Notes: generated from the letters alone by a model not told the origin. DNA of 64,000 nucleotides from an uncultured Arenicella sp. (GCA_938045295.1 CALINO010000010.1:35915-99914); one strand, 5' to 3'. Positions 38,748-48,591 are shown, counted from the first letter of the stretch. Translations and numbers: made by a program.

Positions 38748-39296
38748 ATGGGACACAGACTCAGCAAACTTTATACTCGCACAGGCGATGACGGAACCTC
38801 AGGGCTCAGTGGTGGCGAACGAGTACCAAAAAATCACCAACGCATGAATGCCATGGGCACGGTTGACGAGCTGAACAGCATTGTCGGCCTTCTTGTGTGC
38901 AAACTCGAAGACCCAGAATTATCCACTATGCTGGTGGCCATACAGCACGACTTGTTTAACATCGGCGGTGAGATCAGCATGCCCGGCCACAGTTTTATTG
39001 GCGACGATAAAATCACCCACCTAGAAGATAAAATCGATGCGTTTAATGACATGGTTGAACCATTAAAAGACTTTATTTTACCCGGCGGTAGCGAGGCCGC
39101 CTCAGTGTGCCATATGGCCAGATCGGTAGCTCGGCGAGCCGAACGTGACGTTATTACACTACACCACGCCGAGCCTGTCTGTGACACCACACGGCAATAC
39201 CTTAACCGCTTATCTGACTTACTGTTTGTGGTGGCTCGTGTTATAAATTTACGCTTAGGGCACGAAGACGTATTGTGGAAAAAGGAACTGTCTTAG
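38748..39296 (+). CDS. PduO-type cob(I)alamin adenosyltransferase
   Basis: Transfers the adenosyl group of ATP to cob(I)alamin, forming coenzyme B12. The 182-residue helical-bundle protein shows KLYTRTGDDGTSGLSGGERVPKNH near residues 5-28 (ATP loop), MNAMGTVDELNSIVGLL near 30-46, FILPGGSEAA near 107-116 and ARSVARRAERDV near 121-132. No B12 synthesis or B12-dependent enzyme genes flank it, which suggests cobalamin salvage for an enzyme encoded elsewhere. It is 50 bp after the kinase gene. Confidence 0.94.
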   Translation: MGHRLSKLYTRTGDDGTSGLSGGERVPKNHQRMNAMGTVDELNSIVGLLVCKLEDPELSTMLVAIQHDLFNIGGEISMPGHSFIGDDKITHLEDKIDAFNDMVEPLKDFILPGGSEAASVCHMARSVARRAERDVITLHHAEPVCDTTRQYLNRLSDLLFVVARVINLRLGHEDVLWKKELS

Positions 39297-39363
39297 TTCT
39301 ATATAGAACTATAGCTAAAACATAAAACACAAATAAATATAAATAGTAAAAAGGGAGAAACGC

Positions 39364-40572
39364 ATGGGTTCATTAATGAACGCTTACACATCAATCAGTT
39401 TGGTGTTAAGAATTTGTATAGGCATTTTTTTAGGCGCCCTCATCGCTTACGTTTCTCCTTCTTTAGGTCAGTCGGTTTCATTTTTAGGCAGTTTATTTGT
39501 GGCGGCGTTAAAGGCCGTAGCCCCCATTTTGATTTTTATTTTGGTGTGGGCCGCACTGGCCAACCAAAAAGCCAGCAATGGCGGTAATATAAGTCGCATT
39601 GTACTGCTGTATTTGATTGGCACGTTCAGCGCCACTGTGGTGGCGGTATTATTAAGCTTTTCGTTTCCAGCCCAGCTCAGTTTAGTCAGTGGCGACCTTA
39701 GCCAGCAAGTTCCACAAGGCCTCAGCGAGATATTAAAAACCCTGTTATTTAAAGTGGCCGACAACCCCGTCAATGCCTTACTAAACGCTAATTATATTTG
39801 CATATTGGCGTGGGGCATTGGCCTTGGCTTACTCATGCGCAAAGCCAGTGATTCGAGCAAGCAATTTTTGCAAGATTTGAGTGTTGGCGTTACCGGCATT
39901 GTGCAATTTATTATTCAGCTCGCCCCTATTGGTATTTTTGGGCTTGTGGCCGGCACCTTCGCGACCACCGGTTTTTCAGAGCTAAAAAATTACGCGCACT
40001 TACTCATTTTATTGGTCGGCTCAATGCTGCTGGTAGCGTTAGTCATCAACCCATTAATTGTGTTTCTCTACACCCGAAAAAACCCTTACCCAACGGTGTT
40101 TACCGCACTCAAAGAAAGCGGCATCACGGCATTTTTCACCCGCAGCTCGGCCGCCAACGTTCCGGTAAACATGCAGTTGTGTAAAAAGCTCTCATTAAAT
40201 GAAGACATCTATTCCGTCTCCATACCATTGGGCGCCACCATTAATATGGCCGGAGCCGCCATCACCATCACCGTAATGACACTGGCCGCAGTTCACACAC
40301 TCGGCATTGCCATTGACCTGTCCACCGCCTTGCTATTATGTGTGATTGCCGCCATTGGTGCTGGTGGGTCATCCGGTGTGGCAGGCGGCAGCTTATTATT
40401 GATTCCACTGGCATGTTCACTGTTTAACATACCTAACGACATCGCCATGCAGGTAGTCGCCGTGGGTTTTATTATTGGCGTGATTCAAGACTCGGCTGAA
40501 ACGGCGCTGAACAGCTCAACCGATGTGGTGTTTACCGCCGCCGTCAGCAATAGCATCAGCAAACCAAGCTAA
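39364..40572 (+). CDS. sstT: Sodium:serine/threonine symporter SstT
   Basis: A 402-residue inner-membrane transporter of the dicarboxylate/amino acid:cation symporter family. About eight transmembrane segments plus two re-entrant loops fit the GltPh fold. SstT-like features include the start [56 protein letters not shown] near residues 258-271, [16 protein letters not shown] near 288-303 and [21 protein letters not shown] near 333-353. A GGGAG Shine-Dalgarno precedes ATG; a second ATG is four codons in. Imports serine and threonine with sodium, fitting a marine habitat. Confidence 0.94.
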   Translation: MGSLMNAYTSISLVLRICIGIFLGALIAYVSPSLGQSVSFLGSLFVAALKAVAPILIFILVWAALANQKASNGGNISRIVLLYLIGTFSATVVAVLLSFSFPAQLSLVSGDLSQQVPQGLSEILKTLLFKVADNPVNALLNANYICILAWGIGLGLLMRKASDSSKQFLQDLSVGVTGIVQFIIQLAPIGIFGLVAGTFATTGFSELKNYAHLLILLVGSMLLVALVINPLIVFLYTRKNPYPTVFTALKESGITAFFTRSSAANVPVNMQLCKKLSLNEDIYSVSIPLGATINMAGAAITITVMTLAAVHTLGIAIDLSTALLLCVIAAIGAGGSSGVAGGSLLLIPLACSLFNIPNDIAMQVVAVGFIIGVIQDSAETALNSSTDVVFTAAVSNSISKPS

Positions 40573-40668
40573 GTGAATAGCCAAATTAATAGCTAAGCTC
40601 ATAACTAAACACACAGTTAAGCGAGCAAACAAGCGAAAAGACAAACCAAATCCCAAGCAACCGGCAAT

Positions 40669-41184
40669 CTAAAAGCGCGGCAACAATAAGCCACTGCGTT
40701 CTTTCCATTGCGCGTGTTGCTTTGGGTAACGCTGTGCCATAAAGGCATCTTCAATACGTGCTTGTTTAATCAGCGCCACGTATACAACTATCAATATCGG
40801 CACACTGATAATAAATGGCGCCATTAGCCAAAACCCGGTTACCATAACCAGGTCACTGGCGTACATAGGGTGGCGTACTCGAGTAAACAACCCCACGGTT
40901 TGAGTCAGCTCATCGGGGTACGCTAGTTTGGGGTTGCTCCTTTTTAATACGTAATAATGAAACACGCTGCTCAATGCGCCGGTCAATACCAACGCTTGCC
41001 CAATGTGGCGAGACAACCACATGGGTAATTCAAGTACTTTGAATACTGTAAAGTGTAACGGTGAGAAATCGAACACGTGAGGCATGAGTGGCGCAGCCAT
41101 TAAGGCAATCAGTAACAATGCGCCCACATTTTTAAGCGCCCACCAAACAATGGAATGTGACTCTGCATCAGCGTTACGCGTCAC
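40669..41184 (-). CDS. Isoprenylcysteine carboxyl methyltransferase-like membrane protein
   Basis: A 171-residue protein with about four hydrophobic segments. The C-terminal part carries the ICMT/phospholipid-methyltransferase pattern: TRVRHPMYASDLVMVTGFWLM near residues 101-121 and RIEDAFMAQRYPKQHAQWKERSG near 144-166. Such proteins bind AdoMet at the membrane; prokaryotic substrates are mostly unknown. It is 16 bp downstream of the CPBP protease gene and probably in the same operon (rluD > pgeF > CPBP > this gene). Confidence 0.87.
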   Translation of the reverse strand: MTRNADAESHSIVWWALKNVGALLLIALMAAPLMPHVFDFSPLHFTVFKVLELPMWLSRHIGQALVLTGALSSVFHYYVLKRSNPKLAYPDELTQTVGLFTRVRHPMYASDLVMVTGFWLMAPFIISVPILIVVYVALIKQARIEDAFMAQRYPKQHAQWKERSGLLLPRF

Positions 41185-41200
41185 TGTGTTTGTGCCCTAG

Positions 41201-41809
41201 TTAGAGAGAAAGATTACTGTCATCGGCCACATTCAACCCCAACCAATGTGGGCATTTTGCAATCACACCCAGCGCTAAAATGTCGTAAAAGCCGTGAATG
41301 CTCATCAATAGCACCATGCTTTGGCTGTAATGAAAGATCAAGCCGAAGGCGATGCTCAAAACAAACGTGAATAAAAAGTAGTACAGGGTTAGCGCGTGTA
41401 ATAAAGCAAAAATGAGCGAGGCTAAAACAATAGCGGTATAAACGCCTATTACATCACTTAGCCAACTTTGTAACGCGCCACGAAACAATAACTCTTCACC
41501 CACTCCAGCCAACAGTGACAACAGCACAATTTGCGGCCAGCTCAAATGACGAGTCAGTTGGTGCAATTGGGCGGTTAATTGATAAAAAGACTCAAGTCGT
41601 AACCAGCGGTGTGATAATAAAAACACCGCGCCAACAAAAATACCAACCGCAACCACAGCGCCTGCGCCCATTGCCAACCACAACGATTCAAACCACACAC
41701 CGCTCCATGACCATGCAAAGGATGACCATACGGTCAACAACACACTAATCACCAATAACCCCAGCGAAAAGAGCAACAGATGGGAAAACGAAAATTCCTT
41801 AGCCGACAT
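41201..41809 (-). CDS. CPBP family intramembrane metalloprotease (CAAX protease-like)
   Basis: A 202-residue, about six-helix membrane protein of the CPBP/Abi group. Motif 1, EELLFRGAL (EExxxR), is near residue 105; motif 2, FALLHALTLYYF, near 137; and motif 3, LMSIHGFYDILAL, near 177; these carry the conserved Glu, Arg, His and Asn/Asp positions. The ATG at 41809 is 2 bases after the pgeF stop; a TTG at 41818 is an alternative. Neighbouring an ICMT-like methyltransferase, it recalls the CAAX-processing pair of eukaryotes, but no prenylated substrate is known here. Confidence 0.9.
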   Translation of the reverse strand: MSAKEFSFSHLLLFSLGLLVISVLLTVWSSFAWSWSGVWFESLWLAMGAGAVVAVGIFVGAVFLLSHRWLRLESFYQLTAQLHQLTRHLSWPQIVLLSLLAGVGEELLFRGALQSWLSDVIGVYTAIVLASLIFALLHALTLYYFLFTFVLSIAFGLIFHYSQSMVLLMSIHGFYDILALGVIAKCPHWLGLNVADDSNLSL

Positions 41810-41810
41810 A

Positions 41811-42530
41811 TTATTCAAACCAAATCAGTGTTGCCATACGCCCAGTTTGACCGTCGCGCCGGTACGAAAAAAAACGTTCTGAATCGTTAAACGTACAATG
41901 CCCATTGCTAAAAAAGGCATCAACGCCAAGCTGCGATAAGCGATGTTGCGCTAAGCGCGTTAAATTGGCGTAAACTTTATTCGGGTTACTGTGGGGCTGA
42001 TAGGCATCGTTTGGGCCACCCAGTTGTTGCTTTACTTCCATACCCACTTCAAATGCGCCCACACCAATGCATGGCCCAGCCCAAGCAATAATCTGTTGCG
42101 GATCATCACCCAATTTTGCCACCGCTTGCTCAATAATGCCGTCGGCCATGCCTCGCCAACCAGCATGAACGGCGGCCACGCGGTCACCTTGTTTATTGGT
42201 TAGCAGCAATGGTAAGCAATCAGCGGTCATCACCACACACACTTTATTCGGCGTATCAGTGTAAGAGCCATCAGCCATAATAACGGCCTGTTGATCAGCG
42301 TGCTTAACCACATCAATGCTGTGAGTTTGCTCTAACCAAAGTGGCTCAACCGCTAAACTAAGAGACTGTTTTAATGACTCTCTGTTAGCCCGCACGGCTG
42401 CAGGTTCATCTTGCACATGCGTGCCTAAATTTAATTGATCAAATGGCGCACGGCTTACCCCTCCTGCGCGCGTGGTACTCACCGCTTTTACGTGCTCGGG
42501 TGCATTCCAATTAGGGGTGATTAAGCGCAT
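41811..42530 (-). CDS. pgeF: Peptidoglycan editing factor PgeF (YfiH, multicopper-oxidase-like)
   Basis: A 239-residue cytoplasmic DUF152 protein. In E. coli the homologue hydrolyses misincorporated UDP-MurNAc-L-Ser; relatives were once called laccase domain proteins. Conserved segments: STTRAGGVSRAPFDQLNLG near 19-37, QTHSIDVV near 69-76, MTADCLPLLL near 100-109, AAVHAGWRGMADGI near 119-132 and GPCIGVGAFEV near 152-162, providing the Cys/His catalytic set. It starts 5 bp after the rluD stop, matching the common rluD-yfiH order beside bamD. Confidence 0.94.
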   Translation of the reverse strand: MRLITPNWNAPEHVKAVSTTRAGGVSRAPFDQLNLGTHVQDEPAAVRANRESLKQSLSLAVEPLWLEQTHSIDVVKHADQQAVIMADGSYTDTPNKVCVVMTADCLPLLLTNKQGDRVAAVHAGWRGMADGIIEQAVAKLGDDPQQIIAWAGPCIGVGAFEVGMEVKQQLGGPNDAYQPHSNPNKVYANLTRLAQHRLSQLGVDAFFSNGHCTFNDSERFFSYRRDGQTGRMATLIWFE

Positions 42531-42535
42531 GCGTA

Positions 42536-43483
42536 CTAATGATTATCCACATCGCAAGCGTCTACCAACAGCTGCATGTCTTGCGGCATTGGGCGCTCCC
42601 ACGATTGATGTTCACCGCTGATGGGGTGATCGTATTCAATACGCGTGGCGTGTAAAGCTTGGCGCTTAAAGCTGCGTAACTGTGTTTCTAACTCTGGGTG
42701 GCAGTCTCCGGCAATGGCTAAGCGGCGCCCATACACCGGATCACCTACTAATGAAAACCCAATGTGCGTCATGTGCACCCTAATTTGGTGCGTACGGCCG
42801 GTTTCCAGTTGCACGCGCAACAATGTGTGGTTGCGGTACCTAGAATCAATGCGGTAATGGGTAATGGCTTCTTTACCCATCATATTAACCGCCATTTTGC
42901 GGCGATCATGCTTGTCGCGCGCAATTGGCTCTTCCACCATATTGCCAGAAATGACTCGGCCATTGGTTAATGCCAAATACTCACGGTGCAAGCTGTGGTC
43001 AACCAGTTGAGCGGTTAAGCCTAGGCGCGCAGTTTCAGTTTTAGCCACCACCATTAAGCCTGAGGTGTCTTTATCTAAACGGTGCACAATGCCCGCACGC
43101 GCTAATTGGCGACTTTCAGGGTAATGAAACAGCAATGCGTTTAACAACGTACCGTCAGGATTGCCCGCCCCTGGATGCACCACCCAACCAGCGGGCTTAT
43201 TAATCACCAGCATATCGTCGTCTTCAAACACAATATCAATGGGCAAGTCTTGCGCTTCCCATTCGCCTTGACGAATTTCCGGCACATTGACTTCGATGTG
43301 CTCGCCGCCAAACACCTTGTCTTTTTGCTTGGGGGTTTCGTCATCCAGCATGACCAAGCCTTTTTTAATCCAGCTTTGAATAGTGCTGCGTGAATGCCCT
43401 TCGCATAACTCGGCCAAGGCCTTATCAAAACGCATGCCAACCATGTGTTCGGGAACAATATAACTGTGTTTAGAAAAACTCAT
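42536..43483 (-). CDS. rluD: 23S rRNA pseudouridine(1911/1915/1917) synthase RluD
   Basis: Modifies three uridines in helix 69 of 23S rRNA. The 315-residue protein has an N-terminal S4 RNA-binding domain (about 15-75, RFDKALAELCEGHSRSTIQSWI), the catalytic motif HRLDKDTSGLMVVAKT near 133-148 with the nucleophile Asp, and GRTHQIRVHMTHIGFSLVGDPVYG near 226-249. Divergent from bamD, the classical gammaproteobacterial arrangement, and followed by pgeF. Confidence 0.96.
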   Translation of the reverse strand: MSFSKHSYIVPEHMVGMRFDKALAELCEGHSRSTIQSWIKKGLVMLDDETPKQKDKVFGGEHIEVNVPEIRQGEWEAQDLPIDIVFEDDDMLVINKPAGWVVHPGAGNPDGTLLNALLFHYPESRQLARAGIVHRLDKDTSGLMVVAKTETARLGLTAQLVDHSLHREYLALTNGRVISGNMVEEPIARDKHDRRKMAVNMMGKEAITHYRIDSRYRNHTLLRVQLETGRTHQIRVHMTHIGFSLVGDPVYGRRLAIAGDCHPELETQLRSFKRQALHATRIEYDHPISGEHQSWERPMPQDMQLLVDACDVDNH

Positions 43484-43712
43484 AAAGCTTATAATTCTGC
43501 TAAGATCTGGTTTTGCTGGGCTTAGCCCAATAAAACCTAGACGCTTGTTAATATTTGAAGCACGCTAAACGCTTCAATGTACGTTAATTTCACGCTATGC
43601 TTACGCGTAATTTATGATAACCCATAACAATAATTTCATGAGCCTTTTAGCCATACTTTCACCACTCAATTATTTCAAGCCAACGTCCAATGTGCTTGCA
43701 AACAGCCGTCAG

Positions 43713-44534
43713 ATGAGTGGTTCATTTGTTAAGTTGCTTACCCTATTGTTGGCGGCAGCCATTATATCCGGTTGTTCTGGCAAGAAAAAAAACAGCGCGG
43801 TGAATACTGAACTGGCTCAACAACAGCAAGTACAAGAACTGTATGCCAAGGCCAAAAAAGCCTTAGATGCCGGTAATTACAGCTTTGCCATTGACTACTA
43901 TCGCGCTCTTGAAGCCGCGTTTCCGTTTGGCGAGTACACCGAGCAAGCCAAACTCGACATGATCTTCGCGTTTGATAAAACCCAACAAGTTGACCGAGCC
44001 ATTAGCGCCGCTGACAATTTTATTTCACTTTACCCTACGCATCAGAACGTTGATTACGCTTACTACATGAAAGGCGTTGCCAGCTTCGAAAAAAAGAGCG
44101 GCAAAATTGATCGTTATTTAAAAGGGGGTAAAGGCTCAATACGTGACCCTAAACCGTATAACGATTCAATGGAAGCGTTTGAGGAATTGCTCAAGCGCTA
44201 CCCACAAAGTAAATACGCCGACGACGCTAAACAGCGCATTGTATTTATTCGCAACGCCCTAGCTAAACGAGAATTGGCGGTTGCCCAATTTTACTTTAAT
44301 AACAGAACTTACGTAGCCGCGGTAAATCGCTGCAAGCACATCATCTACCGCTTTGAAACATCACCATCAGTAGAACCGGCGCTTATTCTGATGGAAAAGG
44401 CCTACGTTGAAATGGGCTTAGATGACTTAGCCGAAAGCACACATAAGGTGCTATTAGAGAACTTTCCAGACAACCAGAAAGAAGTGTACAAAAAGAAAAA
44501 AGGATTCTTCAGTAGACTTAACCCGTTTGGTTAA
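43713..44534 (+). CDS. bamD: Outer-membrane assembly lipoprotein BamD
   Basis: Essential lipoprotein of the BAM complex that inserts beta-barrels. The ATG at 43713 gives a lipoprotein signal MSGSFVKLLTLLLAAAIISG-C with lipobox IISGC, and 273 residues, near the usual 245-280; the open frame extends 33 codons further upstream without conserved sequence. Mature protein is TPR-rich: ALDAGNYSFAIDYYRALEAAFPFGEYTEQA, FISLYPTHQNVDYAYYMKGV, LLKRYPQSKYADDA and YVEMGLDDLAES regions (each partly quoted). The C-terminal KKKKGFFSRLNPFG is a basic tail. A terminator follows. Confidence 0.94.
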   Translation: MSGSFVKLLTLLLAAAIISGCSGKKKNSAVNTELAQQQQVQELYAKAKKALDAGNYSFAIDYYRALEAAFPFGEYTEQAKLDMIFAFDKTQQVDRAISAADNFISLYPTHQNVDYAYYMKGVASFEKKSGKIDRYLKGGKGSIRDPKPYNDSMEAFEELLKRYPQSKYADDAKQRIVFIRNALAKRELAVAQFYFNNRTYVAAVNRCKHIIYRFETSPSVEPALILMEKAYVEMGLDDLAESTHKVLLENFPDNQKEVYKKKKGFFSRLNPFG

Positions 44535-44569
44535 CGTTTGGCTAAACTCAGAACAAAGTAATCACAAGG

Positions 44570-44603
44570 AGCAATGCTGGCAACAAAGTCAGCATTGCTT
44601 TTG
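44570..44603 (+). terminator. Rho-independent terminator of bamD
   Basis: A perfect 10-bp inverted repeat, AGCAATGCTG at 44570-44579 and CAGCATTGCT at 44590-44599, with a 10-nt loop and TTTT after the second arm, 36 bp past the bamD stop. Confidence 0.8.
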
Positions 44604-44744
44604 TTGCCTTTTGGGTTCGCCAGACCCTGCTCTAAACCTGGAAACTTGTTGCTCTAGATAATACAACCACCCCAATGCTGTATGGCTGGGTCTAGACACA
44701 CCCTCAATACTAACCGTTAAAAAACCAACCATGTAGGTAACATT

Positions 44745-45560
44745 ATGGCCACTAATTTCGACATTCCAAAATTAGGCTACGGAACTTGGAACCGAGATAA
44801 AAAGGCCGCTTATCAAGGTGTATTAGACGCACTTGATATTGGCTATACGCATATTGACACCGCGCCCTCTTACCAAAATGAAGACGCGGTTGGAAAAGCC
44901 ATTAAAGACAGTGGTGTTGATCGCAACTCCGTTTTCGTCACTACAAAAGTAGACCCTCACGATTACGGCGAGGGAGAAGTGCTTCCGGCGGTGGAAAAAT
45001 CCCTTGAAAAACTGGGCATGGACAAAGTAGATTTGCTGTTACTGCACTTTCCATCACTCTACGAGAAATACCCACTCGAGAGTTACGTGAGCCAGTTTAT
45101 GGACGTTTACGATAAAGGGCTTACGCAACACATTGGCGTCTCCAACTTTACAATTAAACACATCGAAGAAAGCCTACCAATTTTCGGTGATCGACCGATA
45201 TACACCAATCAAGTTGAAATACACGCTTACATGCAAAATAAGCCGATTGTGGATTACTGTCAGTCAAAAGGCATTCAACTGACCGCGTATTCCCCTTTGG
45301 CTCGCGGTGAATTAATTAATGACCCGGTGCTTTTAAAAATAGCCGAAAAACACAACGCCACCACCAGCCAAATTGCGCTGGCATTTCTAATGAACCTCGG
45401 CTATTCGGTCATTCCTTCTTCCGATAAACGTAAACGCATTCAAGACAATTTTGATGCCGAAAGTATTCATTTATCTGAGCAAGAAATAGCCAGCATTGAG
45501 ACATTAGACAAAGGCATGCGTCTAAACAATGCCGACTACTGCCCAGAGTGGGATGTTTGA
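44745..45560 (+). CDS. Aldo/keto reductase (DkgB-like)
   Basis: A 271-residue NADPH-dependent (alpha/beta)8-barrel reductase. The catalytic tetrad is visible: Asp and Tyr in HIDTAPSYQNEDAVG near residues 37-51, Lys in VFVTTKV near 68, and His in LLLLHFPS near 104. NADP-binding elements include YSPLARGEL near 183 and VIPSSDKRKRIQDN near 219-232. The resemblance is to 2,5-diketo-gluconate/methylglyoxal reductases such as DkgB. Substrate not determinable from sequence. Monocistronic. Confidence 0.92.
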   Translation: MATNFDIPKLGYGTWNRDKKAAYQGVLDALDIGYTHIDTAPSYQNEDAVGKAIKDSGVDRNSVFVTTKVDPHDYGEGEVLPAVEKSLEKLGMDKVDLLLLHFPSLYEKYPLESYVSQFMDVYDKGLTQHIGVSNFTIKHIEESLPIFGDRPIYTNQVEIHAYMQNKPIVDYCQSKGIQLTAYSPLARGELINDPVLLKIAEKHNATTSQIALAFLMNLGYSVIPSSDKRKRIQDNFDAESIHLSEQEIASIETLDKGMRLNNADYCPEWDV

Positions 45561-45640
45561 TTTTCAGTACTTCATGCTAGACTAAAATTTTCTTGCCTAA
45601 CCAACCAAGGACTAAACAACAATTAGCGAACGACTAGAAA

Positions 45641-46909
45641 ATGGCATCTGAATTAGAACAACGAATAAAATCAATGGCAGACATTGAAGATGTTGCTGGA
45701 ATGACTGACCTGCTCTGCCAATGGCATGAAAAAAGCCCCGAATGGCTTCTGTTTGTTGATGCTCGTCTTGCCGCGCCCAGCAGCACCAAAGAACAAAAAG
45801 CACGATTAAAGAAAATTAAATCAGACGCATTAAAGGAGAACCCTGATCTGTCATATGAGTCTCTTTTTAATCAAACCGAAGAACCATCAGCACCTCAACC
45901 TGAAGCCGTTACCGCTGAATTTAACTACTCCCAGCAAGACCAAACTAATTACGCCATTATTGAAACCTTAGATGAACTTGAAAGTTGGCAAACTGATGAG
46001 ATTGAGCAAACCATAGCCGCACTCAACTACGCTGAATTAGAACAAGCAGTACAGCACCAAGTTAATCACTACGTATATGGTTTGCTCAAATTTACTAAAA
46101 ACCACGATAAAATACAGCATATAGCTAATTCAACAGCCTATAAGTCGTGGTGCCAACGCTATGTTGCGCAAAACGTATTAAGTAATGCGAAGTTTGACGT
46201 ATCACAGCTGATCACATTGAGTGAATTAGACAACCAGGTTGAACTGATTCGGAAAAAAGATTACTACCAATACTTATTAGACAATGGCGATGACGGCGGC
46301 AGCTTCACCGCGTTTTTAGCCGAGGTAGGTGGCCTAAATGAATTTAGCGAGCAAGCCTCATTGGCTGAGATAGCAAAGTTTGAAGAACACTATCAAGTTA
46401 ATCTGCCAGAAGAGTTGCGTCACTTTTATCGTGAAGCCGGCAAGTTAACCGGCACTATTAATAACCCGTGCAATATTTTGAGTTTGAACCAGTTTACCCA
46501 CTATTTAGACAAGAGCCGGGCTAATTATGAACAACTAAAGGGGCTCGGTTTAATCCACATGCTCGATTTTATCTGGGGTAATAACAAAGATGATTTTTTG
46601 GCTTGCGCTGGTTTTTTAGACCAAGTTCAAATCGATTACCTCAATACGCATTACAAGTCAGTTGGCTTTATTCACGTAGACGACAATGTTAATTTGGCAA
46701 TTTATTACGATGAAAAAGAACGCTTCGGCGCGGTGTGGTACAACCAAGACGATGGCTCGGTATACGATGATTATCTCATTCCACTTATGACAAAAAGCCA
46801 AGCCAAACATGGGCTTTGTCAATTATTAGCTAGCATCCAGTGGATACTAGCTAACCCGTTTTATCAAGAGCAAAATATAGAAACGTTCATAGCTGAGCTT
46901 CGCGGCTAA
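45641..46909 (+). CDS. SUKH (SMI1/KNR4) domain protein with long N-terminal region
   Basis: A 422-residue soluble protein. The C-terminal portion from about residue 225 is a SUKH/SMI1-KNR4-like domain: EIAKFEEHYQVNLPEELRHFYREAG near 243-267, then NILSLNQFTHY, and later VNLAIYYDEKERFGAVWY and DGSVYDDYLIPLM. SUKH domains are the commonest immunity proteins of contact-dependent and polymorphic toxins, but they also occur in housekeeping contexts. The first 190 residues are charged and helical (LEQRIKSMADIEDVAGMTDLLCQW), without a motif I recognise. No toxin gene is next to it. Role unknown. Confidence 0.75.
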   Translation: MASELEQRIKSMADIEDVAGMTDLLCQWHEKSPEWLLFVDARLAAPSSTKEQKARLKKIKSDALKENPDLSYESLFNQTEEPSAPQPEAVTAEFNYSQQDQTNYAIIETLDELESWQTDEIEQTIAALNYAELEQAVQHQVNHYVYGLLKFTKNHDKIQHIANSTAYKSWCQRYVAQNVLSNAKFDVSQLITLSELDNQVELIRKKDYYQYLLDNGDDGGSFTAFLAEVGGLNEFSEQASLAEIAKFEEHYQVNLPEELRHFYREAGKLTGTINNPCNILSLNQFTHYLDKSRANYEQLKGLGLIHMLDFIWGNNKDDFLACAGFLDQVQIDYLNTHYKSVGFIHVDDNVNLAIYYDEKERFGAVWYNQDDGSVYDDYLIPLMTKSQAKHGLCQLLASIQWILANPFYQEQNIETFIAELRG

Positions 46910-46938
46910 TGCGAATCGCCGAAGCCTTTGAATGAATA

Positions 46939-48591
46939 TTAATCCACTTTAGGTCGATAACCCGAGGTAATTGGGTAACGCCGGTCGCGACCAAACGCTT
47001 TCTTGGTAATGCGCACACCCGGAGCCGCTTGGCGACGCTTGTATTCGTTGCGATCAACCAGCCGGATTACTTTACTTACATCATCAGCGGGGTAACCCTT
47101 GGCAACAATTTCAGACGGTGGGCAATCCTGCTCCACATACAATTCCAAAATTGGGTCAAGCACCTCGTACTCGGGCAAGCTGTCTGAATCAATTTGATCT
47201 GGTCGTAACTCGGCCGACGGTTCACGCGTAATCACTCGTTCTGGAATCACCGGTGAAATGGTATTACGGTATTTGGCCAACTCGTACACCAACACTTTGG
47301 GTACGTCTTTAATGGCATTATAGCCGCCCACCATGTCTCCGTAGAGAGTGGCGTAGCCTACTGACATTTCACTTTTATTACCGGTGGTTAGCACCATGCG
47401 GCCGGTTTTATTGGAATACGCCATTAACGTTAGGCCGCGGCAACGCGCTTGTATGTTCTCTTCGGTGACGTCTTGCTCGTAGCCTTCAAACACCGGCGCT
47501 AACTGTTGTACAAATGCATCGTACATCGGCTCTATTGAAATAACGTGATACTTAATACCCAGCGCTTTGGCTTCCAAATAGGCGTCTTCTTTGGAAATGT
47601 CTGAGGTGTACTTAAACGGCATCATGATCACATCAACATTGTCAGCGCCTAATGCGTCCACCGCAATGGTCGTGGTGAGTGCTGAATCAATGCCGCCTGA
47701 AAGGCCGATAACCACACCTGAAAAACCATTTTTACGCACGTAATCTCGCACCCCTAACACCAGAGCGTTATAGATGCTTTGTAATGGCTCAAACTCTGGC
47801 ACGTTTTCACTGCCAGTGAGTGCAAGGCTAGCATCACTTTGTTTACCCACCGTAACCGCGCTTAAGGCTTCATCAAAGCTGACCATTTGATGCACCACCG
47901 CGCCATTGCCGTCGCACACAAACGAGGCACCGTCGAACACTAATTCGTCTTGGCCGCCCACTTGATTCACGTACACCACTGGCGTATTTACTTTTTTCGC
48001 GCGTTCACAAACAACGCCTCGGCGCTCTTTAATTTTATTGGCATGATACGGCGAGCCGTTAATATTAATAATTAACTCAGCGCCCTCTTGCACCGCCATT
48101 TCAATCGGCCCATGGTGCCAAATGTCTTCGCACACCGTTAGCCCAAGCTGAATGCCTTTGTAATCAAACACGCAGGCCGAATCGCCGGCGTCAAAATAAC
48201 GTTTTTCATCAAACACTGCGTAGTTGGGCAGTTTGATTTTTCGGTAAGCTTGCTGCACCTTAGCATCGCTGATTAAAGCCCCCATGTTGTACATGCTGGA
48301 TGTGCCGTCGGCCGCGGTTTCTTTTTTAGGGTAGCCCACAATCAAATCAATGCCCGACACCGCTTGGCATAAGCGCTCAAGCTGTTGTTCTACTAAAGCA
48401 TGAAAGCCTGGGCGCATTAACAAATCTTCAGGCGGGTAACCGGTTAGCACCATTTCGGAACACACCAATAAGTCGCATTGCATGTCATCGCGCGCGCGCT
48501 GGGCATACTCAATAATGCGGTCTACGTTACTTTCTACTGCGCCGACCACCACATTGATCTGAGCCAAGCCAATTTTAATTTCACTACTCAT
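46939..48591 (-). CDS. nadE: Glutamine-dependent NAD+ synthetase
   Basis: Last step of NAD synthesis: amidation of deamido-NAD with glutamine as ammonia donor. The 550-residue two-domain form has an N-terminal nitrilase-like glutaminase with catalytic Glu (VCSEMVLTGYPPEDLL near 43-58), Lys (YRKIKLPNYAVFDEKRYF near 115-132) and Cys (LGLTVCEDIWHH near 148-159). The C-terminal synthetase has the P-loop VIGLSGGIDSALTTTIAVDALG near 293-314 and TTGNKSEMSVGYATLYGDMVGG near 401-422. Together with nadB it gives two of the NAD-pathway enzymes in the window. Confidence 0.97.
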   Translation of the reverse strand: MSSEIKIGLAQINVVVGAVESNVDRIIEYAQRARDDMQCDLLVCSEMVLTGYPPEDLLMRPGFHALVEQQLERLCQAVSGIDLIVGYPKKETAADGTSSMYNMGALISDAKVQQAYRKIKLPNYAVFDEKRYFDAGDSACVFDYKGIQLGLTVCEDIWHHGPIEMAVQEGAELIININGSPYHANKIKERRGVVCERAKKVNTPVVYVNQVGGQDELVFDGASFVCDGNGAVVHQMVSFDEALSAVTVGKQSDASLALTGSENVPEFEPLQSIYNALVLGVRDYVRKNGFSGVVIGLSGGIDSALTTTIAVDALGADNVDVIMMPFKYTSDISKEDAYLEAKALGIKYHVISIEPMYDAFVQQLAPVFEGYEQDVTEENIQARCRGLTLMAYSNKTGRMVLTTGNKSEMSVGYATLYGDMVGGYNAIKDVPKVLVYELAKYRNTISPVIPERVITREPSAELRPDQIDSDSLPEYEVLDPILELYVEQDCPPSEIVAKGYPADDVSKVIRLVDRNEYKRRQAAPGVRITKKAFGRDRRYPITSGYRPKVD

